Of a stretch of DNA of 64,000 nt, positions 17,553 through 27,367 are shown one piece after another. The notes beneath the pieces are model-generated. The model saw nothing but the letters and a program-made list of their open reading frames with translations, searched no databases and was not told the DNA's origin. The DNA comes from Seminibacterium arietis (GTDB lineage: Bacteria > Pseudomonadota > Gammaproteobacteria > Enterobacterales > Pasteurellaceae), in NCBI RefSeq assembly GCF_042675725.1, contig NZ_JBHTJN010000009.1, positions 1 to 64,000 on the forward strand, read 5' to 3'. The translations under genes and the position numbers were made by a program. The first letter of the stretch is position 1, and every line of letters starts with the position of its first letter.

Positions 17553-18404
17553 TTATACAGAAAAAGGATATTTAATAGGTGAATGGCATTGGTAACCAAC
17601 AACTTTAAAGTCATCTATTGTCACCCATGTTTCTAAATCTTCTAACGTTTTAATATCAGGATTAATTTCAAGTTTAGGCAAAGGTAATGGCTCTCGTTTT
17701 AACTGCACATCACGCATTAGCTCAAGTTGATCTTCGTAAATATGAGCATTAACAATTTTATGGAAAGCGTAACCAGGTTTTTTACCTGTGATTTGTGCCA
17801 TCAAAGCCAAAAAAGTGAAAACTTGAATTTGATTGAAATTCAAACCGAGCGGAACATCACATGAACGCTGATAACTCGTTAAATAGAGCGTATCTCCTAA
17901 TAGCGAGAATGTATGTGTATGCATACAAGGACGTAAACAACCTAACTCTGTTTCACCTGGATTAAAAAAAGTTATAATTTCACCACGATCATCAATACCA
18001 TTAGTTAAATTATTCACTACTTTACGTAATTGATCAAATGTGTCGCCATTTGGTTTTCGCCAAGCTCGCCCTTGAACTCCATAAACTCGCCCCATATCAT
18101 CAACACCTTTACGATGAGGATTATTCAACCAAGCAATGTTATCATTAGCATTAGCATCCCATGTCTTTGTGCCAAGTTTACGGAAATCCGCAGCATTATC
18201 ATAGCCTCTTATATAGCCTAAAAATTCTGCAATAGCAGCTTTCCAATAACTTTTTCTGGTAGTAATTAATGGAAATTCATTATTAGCTACATTGTAAGTC
18301 AAATCTGCATTTACTACAGTGAGACATTTTTTACCAGTACGTTGATTTGCAACCCATGTACCTTGTTCAATAATTCGCTGACATAAATCTAAATATTGAT
18401 GCAT
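17553..18404 (-). CDS. thyA: Thymidylate synthase ThyA
   Basis: Methylates dUMP to dTMP using methylenetetrahydrofolate, 283 residues. Visible are the loop of dUMP-binding residues RSCDVPLGLNFNQ and the nucleophilic Cys in LRPCMHTH, slightly changed from the E. coli LAPCHAFF. It follows lgt by 14 nt, as in many gamma-proteobacteria, and ends the rppH-tauE-like-lgt-thyA run. The length and the substituted C-terminal PFSV look normal for Pasteurellaceae. Confidence 0.95.
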   Translation of the reverse strand: MHQYLDLCQRIIEQGTWVANQRTGKKCLTVVNADLTYNVANNEFPLITTRKSYWKAAIAEFLGYIRGYDNAADFRKLGTKTWDANANDNIAWLNNPHRKGVDDMGRVYGVQGRAWRKPNGDTFDQLRKVVNNLTNGIDDRGEIITFFNPGETELGCLRPCMHTHTFSLLGDTLYLTSYQRSCDVPLGLNFNQIQVFTFLALMAQITGKKPGYAFHKIVNAHIYEDQLELMRDVQLKREPLPLPKLEINPDIKTLEDLETWVTIDDFKVVGYQCHSPIKYPFSV

Positions 18405-18418
18405 TTGTTACTCTCTTT

Positions 18419-19228
18419 TTATATAACTTTTTTAACCGCACTTCGACTATATGCATACAACATAATAATTATACCGATAACAATCATCGGTATAGACAAA
18501 ATTTGCCCCATAGAAATGTGCTGCCCCAAAAACAGTCCCAGTTGTGGATCGGGTTCACGGAAGTATTCAACGATAAAGCGGAAAAATCCGTAACAAACTA
18601 AAAACAGCCCCGCAACAGATCCTGTTGGACGTGGTTTGTTAATAAACAAATTTAAAATAATAAATAATACCAATCCTTCCAGAAAGGATTCATAAAGCTG
18701 AGAAGGATGACGAGGTAAATAACCACCAGATGGAAACAACACAGCCCAAGAGACATCCGTTACTCGTCCCCATAATTCATCATTGATAAAATTACCAATC
18801 CGCCCGATGCCCAAGCCAAATGGAATAAGAGGAGCTACAAAATCGGCTGTTGCCCAAAAACTACGTTTCTGCAATTTAGCAGTAATCAACATAGATAAAA
18901 TTACTCCAATTAAGCCTCCATGAAAAGACATACCACCTTCCCATACTCGAAATAAATAGCTGGGTTCTTGCAAAAAAGAATCAAATTGATAAAAGAATAC
19001 ATAACCTATTCTTCCACCTAAAAAAACGCCTAAAAAACCATTAAACAATAAATTATCAACTTGTTCGACTGACCAACCACTTTGTGGTTTATTCGCACGG
19101 CGAACCGCAAGCCAACGAGCGAAAATAAAACCTAATAAATACATCAGTCCATACCAACGCAAACTAATAGGTCCTAATGAAAAAATGACAGGGTCAAACT
19201 GCGGAAAAGTAATAAATTCAGTCTGCAT
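18419..19228 (-). CDS. lgt: Prolipoprotein diacylglyceryl transferase Lgt
   Basis: Inner-membrane enzyme that adds a diacylglyceryl group to the lipobox cysteine of prolipoproteins, 269 residues with about seven membrane segments. The signature GRIGNFINDELWGR sits near residue 142, and HGGLIG near 103 carries the essential His. It is directly upstream of thyA and 8 nt downstream of the TauE/SafE-like gene. Length is typical. Confidence 0.95.
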   Translation of the reverse strand: MQTEFITFPQFDPVIFSLGPISLRWYGLMYLLGFIFARWLAVRRANKPQSGWSVEQVDNLLFNGFLGVFLGGRIGYVFFYQFDSFLQEPSYLFRVWEGGMSFHGGLIGVILSMLITAKLQKRSFWATADFVAPLIPFGLGIGRIGNFINDELWGRVTDVSWAVLFPSGGYLPRHPSQLYESFLEGLVLFIILNLFINKPRPTGSVAGLFLVCYGFFRFIVEYFREPDPQLGLFLGQHISMGQILSIPMIVIGIIIMLYAYSRSAVKKVI

Positions 19229-19236
19229 AGTTATCC

Positions 19237-20028
19237 TTATTTAAGAAACATATCAATAGCAATCGCAATGAGTAATAATGAAAATGCCTTTTTTAATGTT
19301 TTTACAGGCAACTTCGTCGTAAGTGTAGCACCGATTTTTGAAGTAAAAAATGAAGTCAAAGTGATACCAAATAATGCAGGAAGATAAACATAGCCAATTG
19401 AAAAATCAGGCATATTTTTAGCATTCCAACCACCAATGATAAAACTTAACATACCAGATAAACCCAGTAACATGCCACAAAGTGCAGAGGAGCCTATCGC
19501 CTTTTTCATTTCAATACCACGAGAATTTAAGAAAGGGACAATAAAACCACCGCCACCGATACCAGCAGCACTTGAAGCAATACCAATCAAAATACCACCA
19601 ATTACGGCGGAAAGTGCGGTCAATTTTTTTAGAGTTTCTTTAGGCTTTATAGACAACGCCATTTTAATGGCTAAATAAATAACTAAACAAGCAAAAATTT
19701 TACTAGAAACAGTTTTATCTAATTGCCCAATAAATAAACCTGAAATGAACGTGGTTAACATAATAACAGGGGCTAATAATTTAATTTCACGCCACATAAC
19801 ATTACCAAGCTTATGGTGTCGTTGTGCTGAAGAAAATCCAGTAACAACAATAGTAGCGAAAGAAGTTCCCAGAGCCACAGACATCAATAAATGATCAGGT
19901 ATGCCAACCATCGGTAAAATATACACTAGTGTTGGAACAATAATCATCCCTCCGCCAATACCAAATAAACCAGCTAAAAATCCTGCAATACAACCTAATG
20001 CTAAACAGACAAAGAAAAAACTCATCAT
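19237..20028 (-). CDS. TauE/SafE-family membrane transporter
   Basis: A 263-residue protein with about eight membrane segments and the duplicated glycine-rich motif typical of TauE/SafE (GIGGGMIIVPTLVY near residue 22 and GIGGGGFIVPFL near 155). The family exports sulfite, sulfoacetate or related organosulfur anions; the substrate here is unknown. It starts 2 nt after rppH and precedes lgt by 8 nt, so it belongs to the same transcription unit, as in H. influenzae. Confidence 0.85.
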   Translation of the reverse strand: MMSFFFVCLALGCIAGFLAGLFGIGGGMIIVPTLVYILPMVGIPDHLLMSVALGTSFATIVVTGFSSAQRHHKLGNVMWREIKLLAPVIMLTTFISGLFIGQLDKTVSSKIFACLVIYLAIKMALSIKPKETLKKLTALSAVIGGILIGIASSAAGIGGGGFIVPFLNSRGIEMKKAIGSSALCGMLLGLSGMLSFIIGGWNAKNMPDFSIGYVYLPALFGITLTSFFTSKIGATLTTKLPVKTLKKAFSLLLIAIAIDMFLK

Positions 20029-20030
20029 AT

Positions 20031-20618
20031 TTATTTCCTTAGTTTATTTGTATTAAATAATCGTTTTTGATACTTTCCTGATCCTCCCTTTTTGCTTTGC
20101 TGATAAGATTTATTATCATAATGCGTTGCTATAACACTTTCTTTATGAACAAACAATACAGAAGCAAATTCTTTCATCGCCTTACGGTACACCTCTTTTT
20201 TAAAAGAAACCACTTGACGAACAGGATACCAAAAACTAACCCAACGCCAGCCATCAAACTCAGGAGATTTATTGTGCTGTACGCTAATATTTTTCTCATC
20301 TGAGATAAGCTGTAATAAAAACCATTTTTGTTTCTGACCAATACAAATTGGCTTACTATCATAGCGCAATAGTCTTTTAGGTAATTTGTAACGCAACCAT
20401 TGTTTTGACGTATAACGGAGTTTGACATCTTTTGGCGTTAATCCTACTTCTTCAAATAACTCACGATACATTGCCTGCTCTGCAGTTTCATTATCGTTAA
20501 TCCCGCCTTGTGGAAATTGCCATGAATTTTGTCCGTGCCTTTTTGCCCAAAGCACTTGTCCCTGTCGGTTATAAATAACAATTCCTACGTTTGGGCGGTA
20601 GCCATCGAAATCGATCAC
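20031..20618 (-). CDS. rppH: RNA pyrophosphohydrolase RppH
   Basis: Nudix hydrolase that removes pyrophosphate from 5'-triphosphate mRNA ends and so triggers decay, 195 residues. The Nudix box is visible near residues 38-60 (GGINDNETAEQAMYRELFEEVG). The basic C-terminal tail (KSYQQSKKGGSGKYQKR) is typical of longer RppH forms. It is the first gene of the run ending in thyA. Confidence 0.93.
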   Translation of the reverse strand: MIDFDGYRPNVGIVIYNRQGQVLWAKRHGQNSWQFPQGGINDNETAEQAMYRELFEEVGLTPKDVKLRYTSKQWLRYKLPKRLLRYDSKPICIGQKQKWFLLQLISDEKNISVQHNKSPEFDGWRWVSFWYPVRQVVSFKKEVYRKAMKEFASVLFVHKESVIATHYDNKSYQQSKKGGSGKYQKRLFNTNKLRK

Positions 20619-20755
20619 TATCCTTCACCTTGAATTTTTTAAGTAAAATGAATAACCTTGAATTGTTTCATAATCCGACCTGTTTAACAACCCACAATTT
20701 CTGATTTTATGCTATAAAAATAAATAGCGTTAACTATTAACACTATTTTTATTAA

Positions 20756-23700
20756 CTATTTAAAAAAAACACGTGCGTTGCGGAATAAACGTAACCAAGC
20801 ACCATCTTCTTGCCATTGTTCAGGATACCAAGAGTTATTCACTGCACGAAAAACTCGTTCAGGGTGTGGCATCATAATTGCCACTCTACCATTTTGATTA
20901 CAAAGTGCGGTGATTCCTTCTACAGAACCATTTGGATTAGCTGGGTAAATTTCGGTTGGTTGTAAATTATAATCCACATACTGAGCTACAACTAAATTCT
21001 GTGCATGTAAAGCTTGTAATTGTGAATTATGTTTAAATTCGATCCGCCCTTCTCCATGAGATACTGCAATTGGCATATGTGATCCAGCCATACCATCAAA
21101 CCATGGTGAATTAGTTTGATTAATTCTAACCATAGCAACTCGAGCTTCAAAACGTTCTGATTTATTACGAACAAAACGTCCCCAATTATCTGCACCTGGA
21201 ATAATTTCGGCTAAATTGGCAATCATTTGACAACCATTACAAATTCCTAAAGCAAGGGTATCTTCTCGTTGAAAAAATTCGGTAAATTGTTCACGAAGTG
21301 CGGTATTAAATAAAATAGATTTTGCCCAACCACCACCAGCACCAAGAACATCTCCATAAGAAAAACCACCACAAGCAACTAATGCATTGAAATCATTAAG
21401 ATTATAATTTTTATTGAGTAAGTCACTCATATGCACATCAATAGCATTAAAACCTGCTCGATCAAAAGCCGCAGCCATTTCATAATGACTATTTACTCCT
21501 TGTTCTCGTAGAATTGCGATCTTTGGACGTACGCCTGTGGCAATGTAAGGTGCTGCAATATCTTTATTCACATCATAGCTTAACTGTACAGAAAGTCCTT
21601 TATTTTGTGGATCTTTCTTCATCGCAAATTCTTGATCTGCACAATCAGAATTATCACGTAATCGTTGCATTCTATGAGTAAGTTCTGCCCAAATTCCACG
21701 TAATTCAGATCTTCTTTCACTTAGCAGTACTTTAGTGCTACGTGTAATTTCAATATGATCATCATTGGTAACGGTACCAAGTTCTTTAGTTATATGAATT
21801 AAATTATGTTTAGCTAAAATATCTCGTACTGTATGTAAGTCACCTTCAGCCACTTGAATTACAGCACCCAATTCTTCGCTAAATAAAACACCAAGATCAT
21901 TATCACCTAACGCACTAATTTCTACAGAAAGCCCACAATTACCAGCAAATGCCATTTCTACAAGGCTAACAATTAAACCACCATCTGAGCGGTCATGGTA
22001 AGCAAGTAATTTTTCTTTCTGTACTAATTCTTGCATTGCATTAAAAAAGCCTTTTAGAGTTGACACATTAACTACATCTGCAGGAGTATCACCTAACTGC
22101 TTATAAACTTGAGCAAGTGCAGTCGCTCCTAATCGATTTTTACTTTCTCCAAGATCAATCAAAAGTAAACGACTAGCTCCTTTATCTGTCCGTAACTGTG
22201 GTGTAACTGTTTTGCGGACATCTTCGACTCGAGCAAAAGCACTAATAATTACTGACATAGGTGCGGTCACTGATTTTTGCTCGCCATTTTCTATCCATGT
22301 AGTCTTCATTGACATTGAATCTTTACCTACAGGAATCGTTAAGCCTAACGCTGGGCAAAGCTCTTCACCTACAGCTTTTACCGCTTGATAAAGTCCCGCA
22401 TCTTCACCACCATGCCCAGCAGCAGCCATCCAATTTGCAGATAATTTAACTCGTTTAATATCACCAATATTAGTAGCAGCAATATTAGTTAAGCTTTCCG
22501 CTATAGCTAAGCGTGCTGAAGCGGCAAAATCTAACAATGCAACAGGACTACGTTCCCCAATAGACATTGCTTCGCCATGATAACTATCTAAGCTCGCAGT
22601 AGTCACTGCACAATCTGCAACAGGAATCTGCCAAGGTCCTACCATTTGATCTCGAGCTACCATTCCTGTTACTGTTCGATCTCCGATAGTGATCAAAAAT
22701 GTTTTTTCAGCCACTGCTGGTAAACGTAATACACGATGCAATGCATCTTTAATTAATATCTCGGACTGATCTAGAGGGCTATTATTTACTTGAGAAGATT
22801 TTACATTGCGAACCATCTTCGGTGTCTTACCTAATAACACATTCATTGGTAAATCAATCGGATTATTATCAAAATGCGTATCGTGCAAAGTTAAATGCAA
22901 CTGCTCTGTAGCTTCACCAATGACAGCAAAAGGAGCCCGTTCACGTTCACAAATTGCAGTAAAGTGCGGTAACTTTTCTGTTGAAACCGCTAAAACATAG
23001 CGTTCTTGAGATTCATTACACCAAATTTCCAACGGTGACATTTCTCGTTCATCAGTCAAAATTTGACGTAATTCAAATTTACCACCACGTCCACCATCAT
23101 GTACTAATTCTGGCATTGCATTAGATAATCCACCTGCACCAACATCATGAATAAACAAAATTGGATTTTCCGCTCCTAATTGCCAACAGCGGTCAATCAC
23201 TTCTTGACAGCGACGTTCCATTTCTGGGTTGTCACGTTGAACAGATGCGAAATCTAAATCTTGTTTTGATTTGCCTGAAGTCATTGAAGAAGCAGCTCCA
23301 CCGCCTAAACCAATATTCATTGCAGGTCCACCCAAAACTATTAATTTCGCCCCTACAGGTATCTCCTCTTTATTGACATGCTCTGCTCGAATATTACCAA
23401 TCCCTCCAGCAAGCATAATGGGTTTGTGGTATCCTCGAACTTCTTCTCCATTAAAACTATTCACCTTTTCTTCATAAGTACGGAAATAGCCAAGCAAAGC
23501 TGGACGACCAAATTCATTATTAAATGCTGCACCACCAAGCGGTCCTTCAATCATAATATCTAACGCAGATGCAATACGGCTAGGCTTAGAGAGTGGATTC
23601 TCCCAAGCTTGAATAAAATTTGGGATACATAAATTAGAAACAGAAAAACCCATTAAGCCCGCTTTAGGCTTAGCTCCCCGACCTGTTGCACCTTCATCTC

Positions 23701-24649
23701 TAATTTCTCCACCTGAACCTGTTGCAGCTCCAGGGAATGGAGATATTGCCGTTGGATGATTATGAGTTTCTACTTTCATTAAAATATGAGTATCTTCTTG
23801 ATGATACCGATACTGCCCATCTGAGTCTGGAAAAAATCGTCCCACTCTTGAACCTTCCATTACCGCGGCATTATCCTTATAAGCAGAAAGTACATAATCA
23901 GGAGTTTTATCAAAAGTATTTTTTATCATTCTAAACAAGGATTTTTCTTGTTTTTTACCATCAATAATCCAGTCCGCATTAAAAATCTTATGACGACAAT
24001 GTTCTGAATTAGCTTGCGCAAACATATAAAGTTCTACATCTGTAGGATTACGATCAAGTGCGGTAAAGTTATTGATTAGATAATCGATTTCGTCTTCAGC
24101 TAATGCCAAACCTAAGCGACTATTTGCAATCTCTAATGCAACACGTCCGCCTGTTAATATATCAACAGTAGTAAAAGGTTTTGGATCACGTTGTTCAAAT
24201 AAAATATTAGCTTCTTTCGGGTGATGGATAATGGTTTCCATCATAGGATCATAAATATGAGAAAGTAATTTTTGCTGTTCTTCTAACGTTAAGCTGCGAT
24301 CAAATTTAAAATAATAACTAATACCACGCTCCAAACGGACTACTTTATCTAAATCACAATTATGTGCAATATCTGTCGCTTTTGATGACCAAGAGGAAAT
24401 TGTGCCTATACGAGGAATGACAATGAAACATTTTCCATGAGGCTCTTGTGATTCCTGAGCTGGTCCATAATGCAAAAGTTCTTTTAATTTTTCTTTTTCT
24501 ATATCAGCTAGTGGCTCTATTAAATTAGCAAAATGTAAAAATTCTGCATAACAAGATAGGACTGGCAAATTATCTTGTTCAAAACGAATTGCCAACTGGT
24601 TTAAACGAAAATCAGATAACGCAGGAGAACCACGAAAAATTTGTAACAT
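20756..24649 (-). CDS. purL: Phosphoribosylformylglycinamidine synthase PurL
   Basis: Large single-chain FGAM synthase of de novo purine synthesis, 1297 residues, the expected size. The N-terminal PurS-like domain is followed by the FGAM-synthase domain (VETHNHPTAISPFPGAATGSGGEIRDEGATGRG region near 295-330) and a C-terminal class I glutamine amidotransferase domain. The latter has GICNGCQM with the nucleophilic Cys and HPERVF with the catalytic His. It stands alone behind a PurR-like operator. Confidence 0.97.
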   Translation of the reverse strand: MLQIFRGSPALSDFRLNQLAIRFEQDNLPVLSCYAEFLHFANLIEPLADIEKEKLKELLHYGPAQESQEPHGKCFIVIPRIGTISSWSSKATDIAHNCDLDKVVRLERGISYYFKFDRSLTLEEQQKLLSHIYDPMMETIIHHPKEANILFEQRDPKPFTTVDILTGGRVALEIANSRLGLALAEDEIDYLINNFTALDRNPTDVELYMFAQANSEHCRHKIFNADWIIDGKKQEKSLFRMIKNTFDKTPDYVLSAYKDNAAVMEGSRVGRFFPDSDGQYRYHQEDTHILMKVETHNHPTAISPFPGAATGSGGEIRDEGATGRGAKPKAGLMGFSVSNLCIPNFIQAWENPLSKPSRIASALDIMIEGPLGGAAFNNEFGRPALLGYFRTYEEKVNSFNGEEVRGYHKPIMLAGGIGNIRAEHVNKEEIPVGAKLIVLGGPAMNIGLGGGAASSMTSGKSKQDLDFASVQRDNPEMERRCQEVIDRCWQLGAENPILFIHDVGAGGLSNAMPELVHDGGRGGKFELRQILTDEREMSPLEIWCNESQERYVLAVSTEKLPHFTAICERERAPFAVIGEATEQLHLTLHDTHFDNNPIDLPMNVLLGKTPKMVRNVKSSQVNNSPLDQSEILIKDALHRVLRLPAVAEKTFLITIGDRTVTGMVARDQMVGPWQIPVADCAVTTASLDSYHGEAMSIGERSPVALLDFAASARLAIAESLTNIAATNIGDIKRVKLSANWMAAAGHGGEDAGLYQAVKAVGEELCPALGLTIPVGKDSMSMKTTWIENGEQKSVTAPMSVIISAFARVEDVRKTVTPQLRTDKGASRLLLIDLGESKNRLGATALAQVYKQLGDTPADVVNVSTLKGFFNAMQELVQKEKLLAYHDRSDGGLIVSLVEMAFAGNCGLSVEISALGDNDLGVLFSEELGAVIQVAEGDLHTVRDILAKHNLIHITKELGTVTNDDHIEITRSTKVLLSERRSELRGIWAELTHRMQRLRDNSDCADQEFAMKKDPQNKGLSVQLSYDVNKDIAAPYIATGVRPKIAILREQGVNSHYEMAAAFDRAGFNAIDVHMSDLLNKNYNLNDFNALVACGGFSYGDVLGAGGGWAKSILFNTALREQFTEFFQREDTLALGICNGCQMIANLAEIIPGADNWGRFVRNKSERFEARVAMVRINQTNSPWFDGMAGSHMPIAVSHGEGRIEFKHNSQLQALHAQNLVVAQYVDYNLQPTEIYPANPNGSVEGITALCNQNGRVAIMMPHPERVFRAVNNSWYPEQWQEDGAWLRLFRNARVFFK

Positions 24650-24683
24650 AAAAAAATCCTATCTAAAATAAAAAAACAACTGT

Positions 24684-24722
24684 ATTATAAATGAAATTTG
24701 ACCAGAACGAAAACGTTTGCCT
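24684..24722 (-). promoter_or_regulatory. purL promoter with PurR operator
   Basis: The sequence ACGAAAACGTTTGCCT (24707-24722) matches the PurR box ACGCAAACGTTTGCGT at 14 of 16 positions. It lies just upstream of a perfect -10 TATAAT on the minus strand (24684-24689), overlapping the -35 area. Purine-dependent repression of purL is therefore likely. Confidence 0.8.
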
Positions 24723-24749
24723 AAGATAAATAAACAAAATGGATAATAA

Positions 24750-24784
24750 AAAGCCGATATAACTAAATTCACTATATCGGCTTT
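24750..24784. terminator. Second terminator between fis and purL
   Basis: AAAGCCGATATA (24750-24761) pairs with TATATCGGCTTT (24773-24784) across an 11-nt loop, with T-rich tracts on both sides. It separates the fis transcript from the purL control region. On the minus strand a TTGACA lies about 70 bp upstream of it with no gene between. Confidence 0.75.
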
Positions 24785-24867
24785 ATTTTTATGCTAATTT
24801 TGAATTTTTTATGTCAATCAAGGATAACTATTTTTTATTACAAAAAATTACAAAGAAAGCACAAATA

Positions 24868-24899
24868 AAAAATCGGATCTATTCCTAAATCCGATTTTT
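24868..24899 (-). terminator. fis terminator
   Basis: AAAAATCGGAT (24868-24878) pairs with ATCCGATTTTT (24889-24899) across a 10-nt loop, and the minus strand continues TTATTTG. It lies 70 bp beyond the fis stop codon. Confidence 0.8.
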
Positions 24900-24970
24900 A
24901 ACATAAAATGTAATAAAAGTTTGTCTTCAAATGACCGCACTTTTATTTAACAAAAGAATGCTCTCTTTAA

Positions 24971-25270
24971 TCAACCCATTCCGTATTTTTTCAATTTTTT
25001 ACGTAACGTGCCACGGTTAATACCTAGCATTGTCGCAGCACGAGTTTGATTACCACGTGTATATTGCATAACCATATCCAACATTGGATGTTCAACTTCC
25101 GCTAAAACCAATTCATAAAGATCATTCACATCTTGTCCATCTAAATGTGAAAGATAATTTCTCAATGCTTGTTTCACAGAATCACGAAGTGGCTTATTTG
25201 TTACTTGAGATTGTGAATTTAATACTGAAACTGTTAATGCTTCAGCAGGATTACGTTGTTGTTCTAACAT
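24971..25270 (-). CDS. fis: DNA-binding protein Fis
   Basis: Nucleoid protein that bends DNA, stimulates rRNA promoters and aids site-specific inversion, 99 residues. The C-terminal helix-turn-helix NQTRAATMLGINRGTLRKKLKKYG is nearly identical to E. coli Fis. It overlaps the dusB end by 20 nt and is probably translated by coupling, as in E. coli (dusB-fis). Confidence 0.97.
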   Translation of the reverse strand: MLEQQRNPAEALTVSVLNSQSQVTNKPLRDSVKQALRNYLSHLDGQDVNDLYELVLAEVEHPMLDMVMQYTRGNQTRAATMLGINRGTLRKKLKKYGMG

Positions 25271-26246
25271 TTTTTCTATCCAATCGAGTAAAATTTAAAA
25301 AATCTTCCAACACATCAAGTTGCTCTGCAGCACTAGATATACTATTGAAAGTCTGTCTAAAATCGGAATTAGGTTGAATTCCCTGTAAATACCACGCTAC
25401 ATGCTTACGAGCGATACGGTATCCTTTTTCTTCCCCATAAAACTGATGAATATCACGGATATGTCGTAATATCACGCTGCATTTTTCATCTAAATCGGGG
25501 GCTGAAACTATCGAATCTGACTCCAACAAAGCTTCCATTGATTTAAAAATCCATGGATTCCCTAATGCAGCCCTCCCGATCATTATTGCATCTACTCCAG
25601 TATAATCTAACACATCACGTGCTTTCTGCGGTGACGTTATATCACCATTAGCAATGACTGGAATAGAAATTTGTTGTTTTACCGCTTTGATATGCTCATA
25701 TTCAGCATTACCATCAAACAAACACTGTCGAGTTCGACCATGAATAGTTAATGCTTGAATACCAGCATCTTCAGCGATTTTTGCTATTTCAACACAATTT
25801 CGGTTCTTTTGATCCCAACCTGTTCTAATTTTCAAAGTAACAGGAACTGTTACCGCACTCACTACAGCAGTTAAAATGCGTTGCACTAAATCAGGATATT
25901 GTAAAAGTGCTGAGCCAGACATTTTACGATTTACTTTTTTAGCTGGACAGCCCATATTAATATCAATAAGCTGTGCACCATACGCAACATTAATCCGTGC
26001 AGCTTGAGCCATTTCATCGGGATCAGAACCCGCTATTTGCACTGCATTAATTCCTACATCTTGATGATAGGATAAACGCAATTTTGATTTTTCAGTGTGC
26101 CAAACTTGCGGATTAGTAGACATCATTTCAGAAAATGTCAATCCCGCACCATAATCAGAACAAATACGCCTAAAAGGTAAATCTGTAACACCTGCCATAG
26201 GTGCCAAAAAAAGACGGTTTTTTAACTTATGATAACCAATCTGCAT
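25251..26246 (-). CDS. dusB: tRNA-dihydrouridine synthase DusB
   Basis: FMN enzyme that reduces specific uridines in tRNA, 331 residues. It has APMAGVTDLPFR at the N-terminus, the catalytic Cys in INMGCPAKKVNRK near residue 100, and the basic C-terminal tRNA-binding region RIARKHVAWYLQG. I chose the ATG at 26246 (MQIGYHKLKNRL): AGGGA lies just upstream, and an in-frame extension of 16 residues has no family counterpart. fis overlaps its 3' end. Confidence 0.95.
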   Translation of the reverse strand: MQIGYHKLKNRLFLAPMAGVTDLPFRRICSDYGAGLTFSEMMSTNPQVWHTEKSKLRLSYHQDVGINAVQIAGSDPDEMAQAARINVAYGAQLIDINMGCPAKKVNRKMSGSALLQYPDLVQRILTAVVSAVTVPVTLKIRTGWDQKNRNCVEIAKIAEDAGIQALTIHGRTRQCLFDGNAEYEHIKAVKQQISIPVIANGDITSPQKARDVLDYTGVDAIMIGRAALGNPWIFKSMEALLESDSIVSAPDLDEKCSVILRHIRDIHQFYGEEKGYRIARKHVAWYLQGIQPNSDFRQTFNSISSAAEQLDVLEDFLNFTRLDRKNVRTTT

Positions 26247-26301
26247 TTTTTCCCTATAACAAACAATCTGATTAAGATTAAGCACTAACTCCAACTTGCA
26301 A

Positions 26302-26338
26302 GGGGTGCTATCATACGCATTTTTATTGCATTTGAAAA
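26302..26338 (-). promoter_or_regulatory. dusB-fis promoter with GC-rich discriminator
   Basis: On the minus strand, -35 TTTTCA (26333-26338) and -10 TATGAT (26310-26315) are 17 bp apart, followed by AGCACCCC. A GC-rich discriminator of this type confers stringent and growth-rate control on the E. coli fis promoter, so the same may hold here. In 26340-26467 I see only AT-rich DNA. Confidence 0.55.
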
Positions 26339-26467
26339 GAATATTTTTTATACAAAATAACTTTTTTTTGCAAAATTTAATCTATATTTAAACCTGATCA
26401 AATTTTTTGTACAAATTTGGAACTAAAACTTGACAAAGTTAATTTAAGATAAGTAATTTTATCGCTA

Positions 26468-27352
26468 TTAGAGTTTTAATTTCCCAGTAATTCGGCACCA
26501 TTCTTCCCGTTCAGTAACGGGATCAAGAAAAAAAGTTTGAGAATAAGTATCACAAACTGACAAAGCTTGACTTTCTAAGATCCCTGATAACCCAAGTAAA
26601 CCTTGTGGTTTTACTAAACTATCAATTACTGGATATAACTCTTTTAATGGACCAGCTAGAATATTCGCTATTACGATGTCCGCTTTAAGCTCTGGCGGTG
26701 TATCTGCAGATAAAAATAGTCGTAAACGTTCGCTTACACCATTTTGTTCCGCATTATTCCGACTTGCTGTGATTGCTTGAGGATCGATGTCAATTCCTAC
26801 CGCACTTTTTGCACCAAGTTTTAAAGCTGCAATAGCTAAAATTCCAGAACCACAACCAAAATCAATCACTGTTTTTCCTGCTAAATCTAGACTATCAAGC
26901 CATTCAAGACAAAGTGCTGTCGTAGGGTGTGTGCCTGTTCCAAAGGCTAATCCAGGATCAAGCAGCACATTCACTGCATTCTTATCAGGGATTTCACGCC
27001 AACTTGGACAAATCCACAAACGTTTACCAAATTGCATTGGATGAAAATTATCCATCCATTCTCTTTCCCAGTCCTTATCTTCAATCTGTTCAATTTTATA
27101 AGCACTGTCAACGGAAAAATGCCCTTCATTTTTTAGCAAGTTAACAATTTGTTTCATGTCTGTTTTTGCATCAAATAAAGCGATAATATCAGTGTTACCC
27201 CATAAACGAGTTTCTCCAGGCAGGGGCTCAAAAATTGGTGTATCTTGGCTATCTACAAAAGTAACAGATACTGCTCCAATTTCTTGTAAATAATCACTAA
27301 TTTTTTCTGCTTTTTTATCTGTGCTGTTTAGCCGAATTTGTATCCAAGCCAT
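26468..27352 (-). CDS. prmA: Ribosomal protein L11 methyltransferase PrmA
   Basis: SAM-dependent enzyme that trimethylates ribosomal protein L11, 294 residues. The SAM-binding motif VIDFGCGSGILAIAALKLGA lies near residue 160, with LDPGLAFGTGTHPTT just before it, which is specific to PrmA. It lies 15 nt downstream of panF, as in E. coli, H. influenzae and relatives. Confidence 0.95.
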   Translation of the reverse strand: MAWIQIRLNSTDKKAEKISDYLQEIGAVSVTFVDSQDTPIFEPLPGETRLWGNTDIIALFDAKTDMKQIVNLLKNEGHFSVDSAYKIEQIEDKDWEREWMDNFHPMQFGKRLWICPSWREIPDKNAVNVLLDPGLAFGTGTHPTTALCLEWLDSLDLAGKTVIDFGCGSGILAIAALKLGAKSAVGIDIDPQAITASRNNAEQNGVSERLRLFLSADTPPELKADIVIANILAGPLKELYPVIDSLVKPQGLLGLSGILESQALSVCDTYSQTFFLDPVTEREEWCRITGKLKL

Positions 27353-27367
27353 AATTTTTCCTTAATG

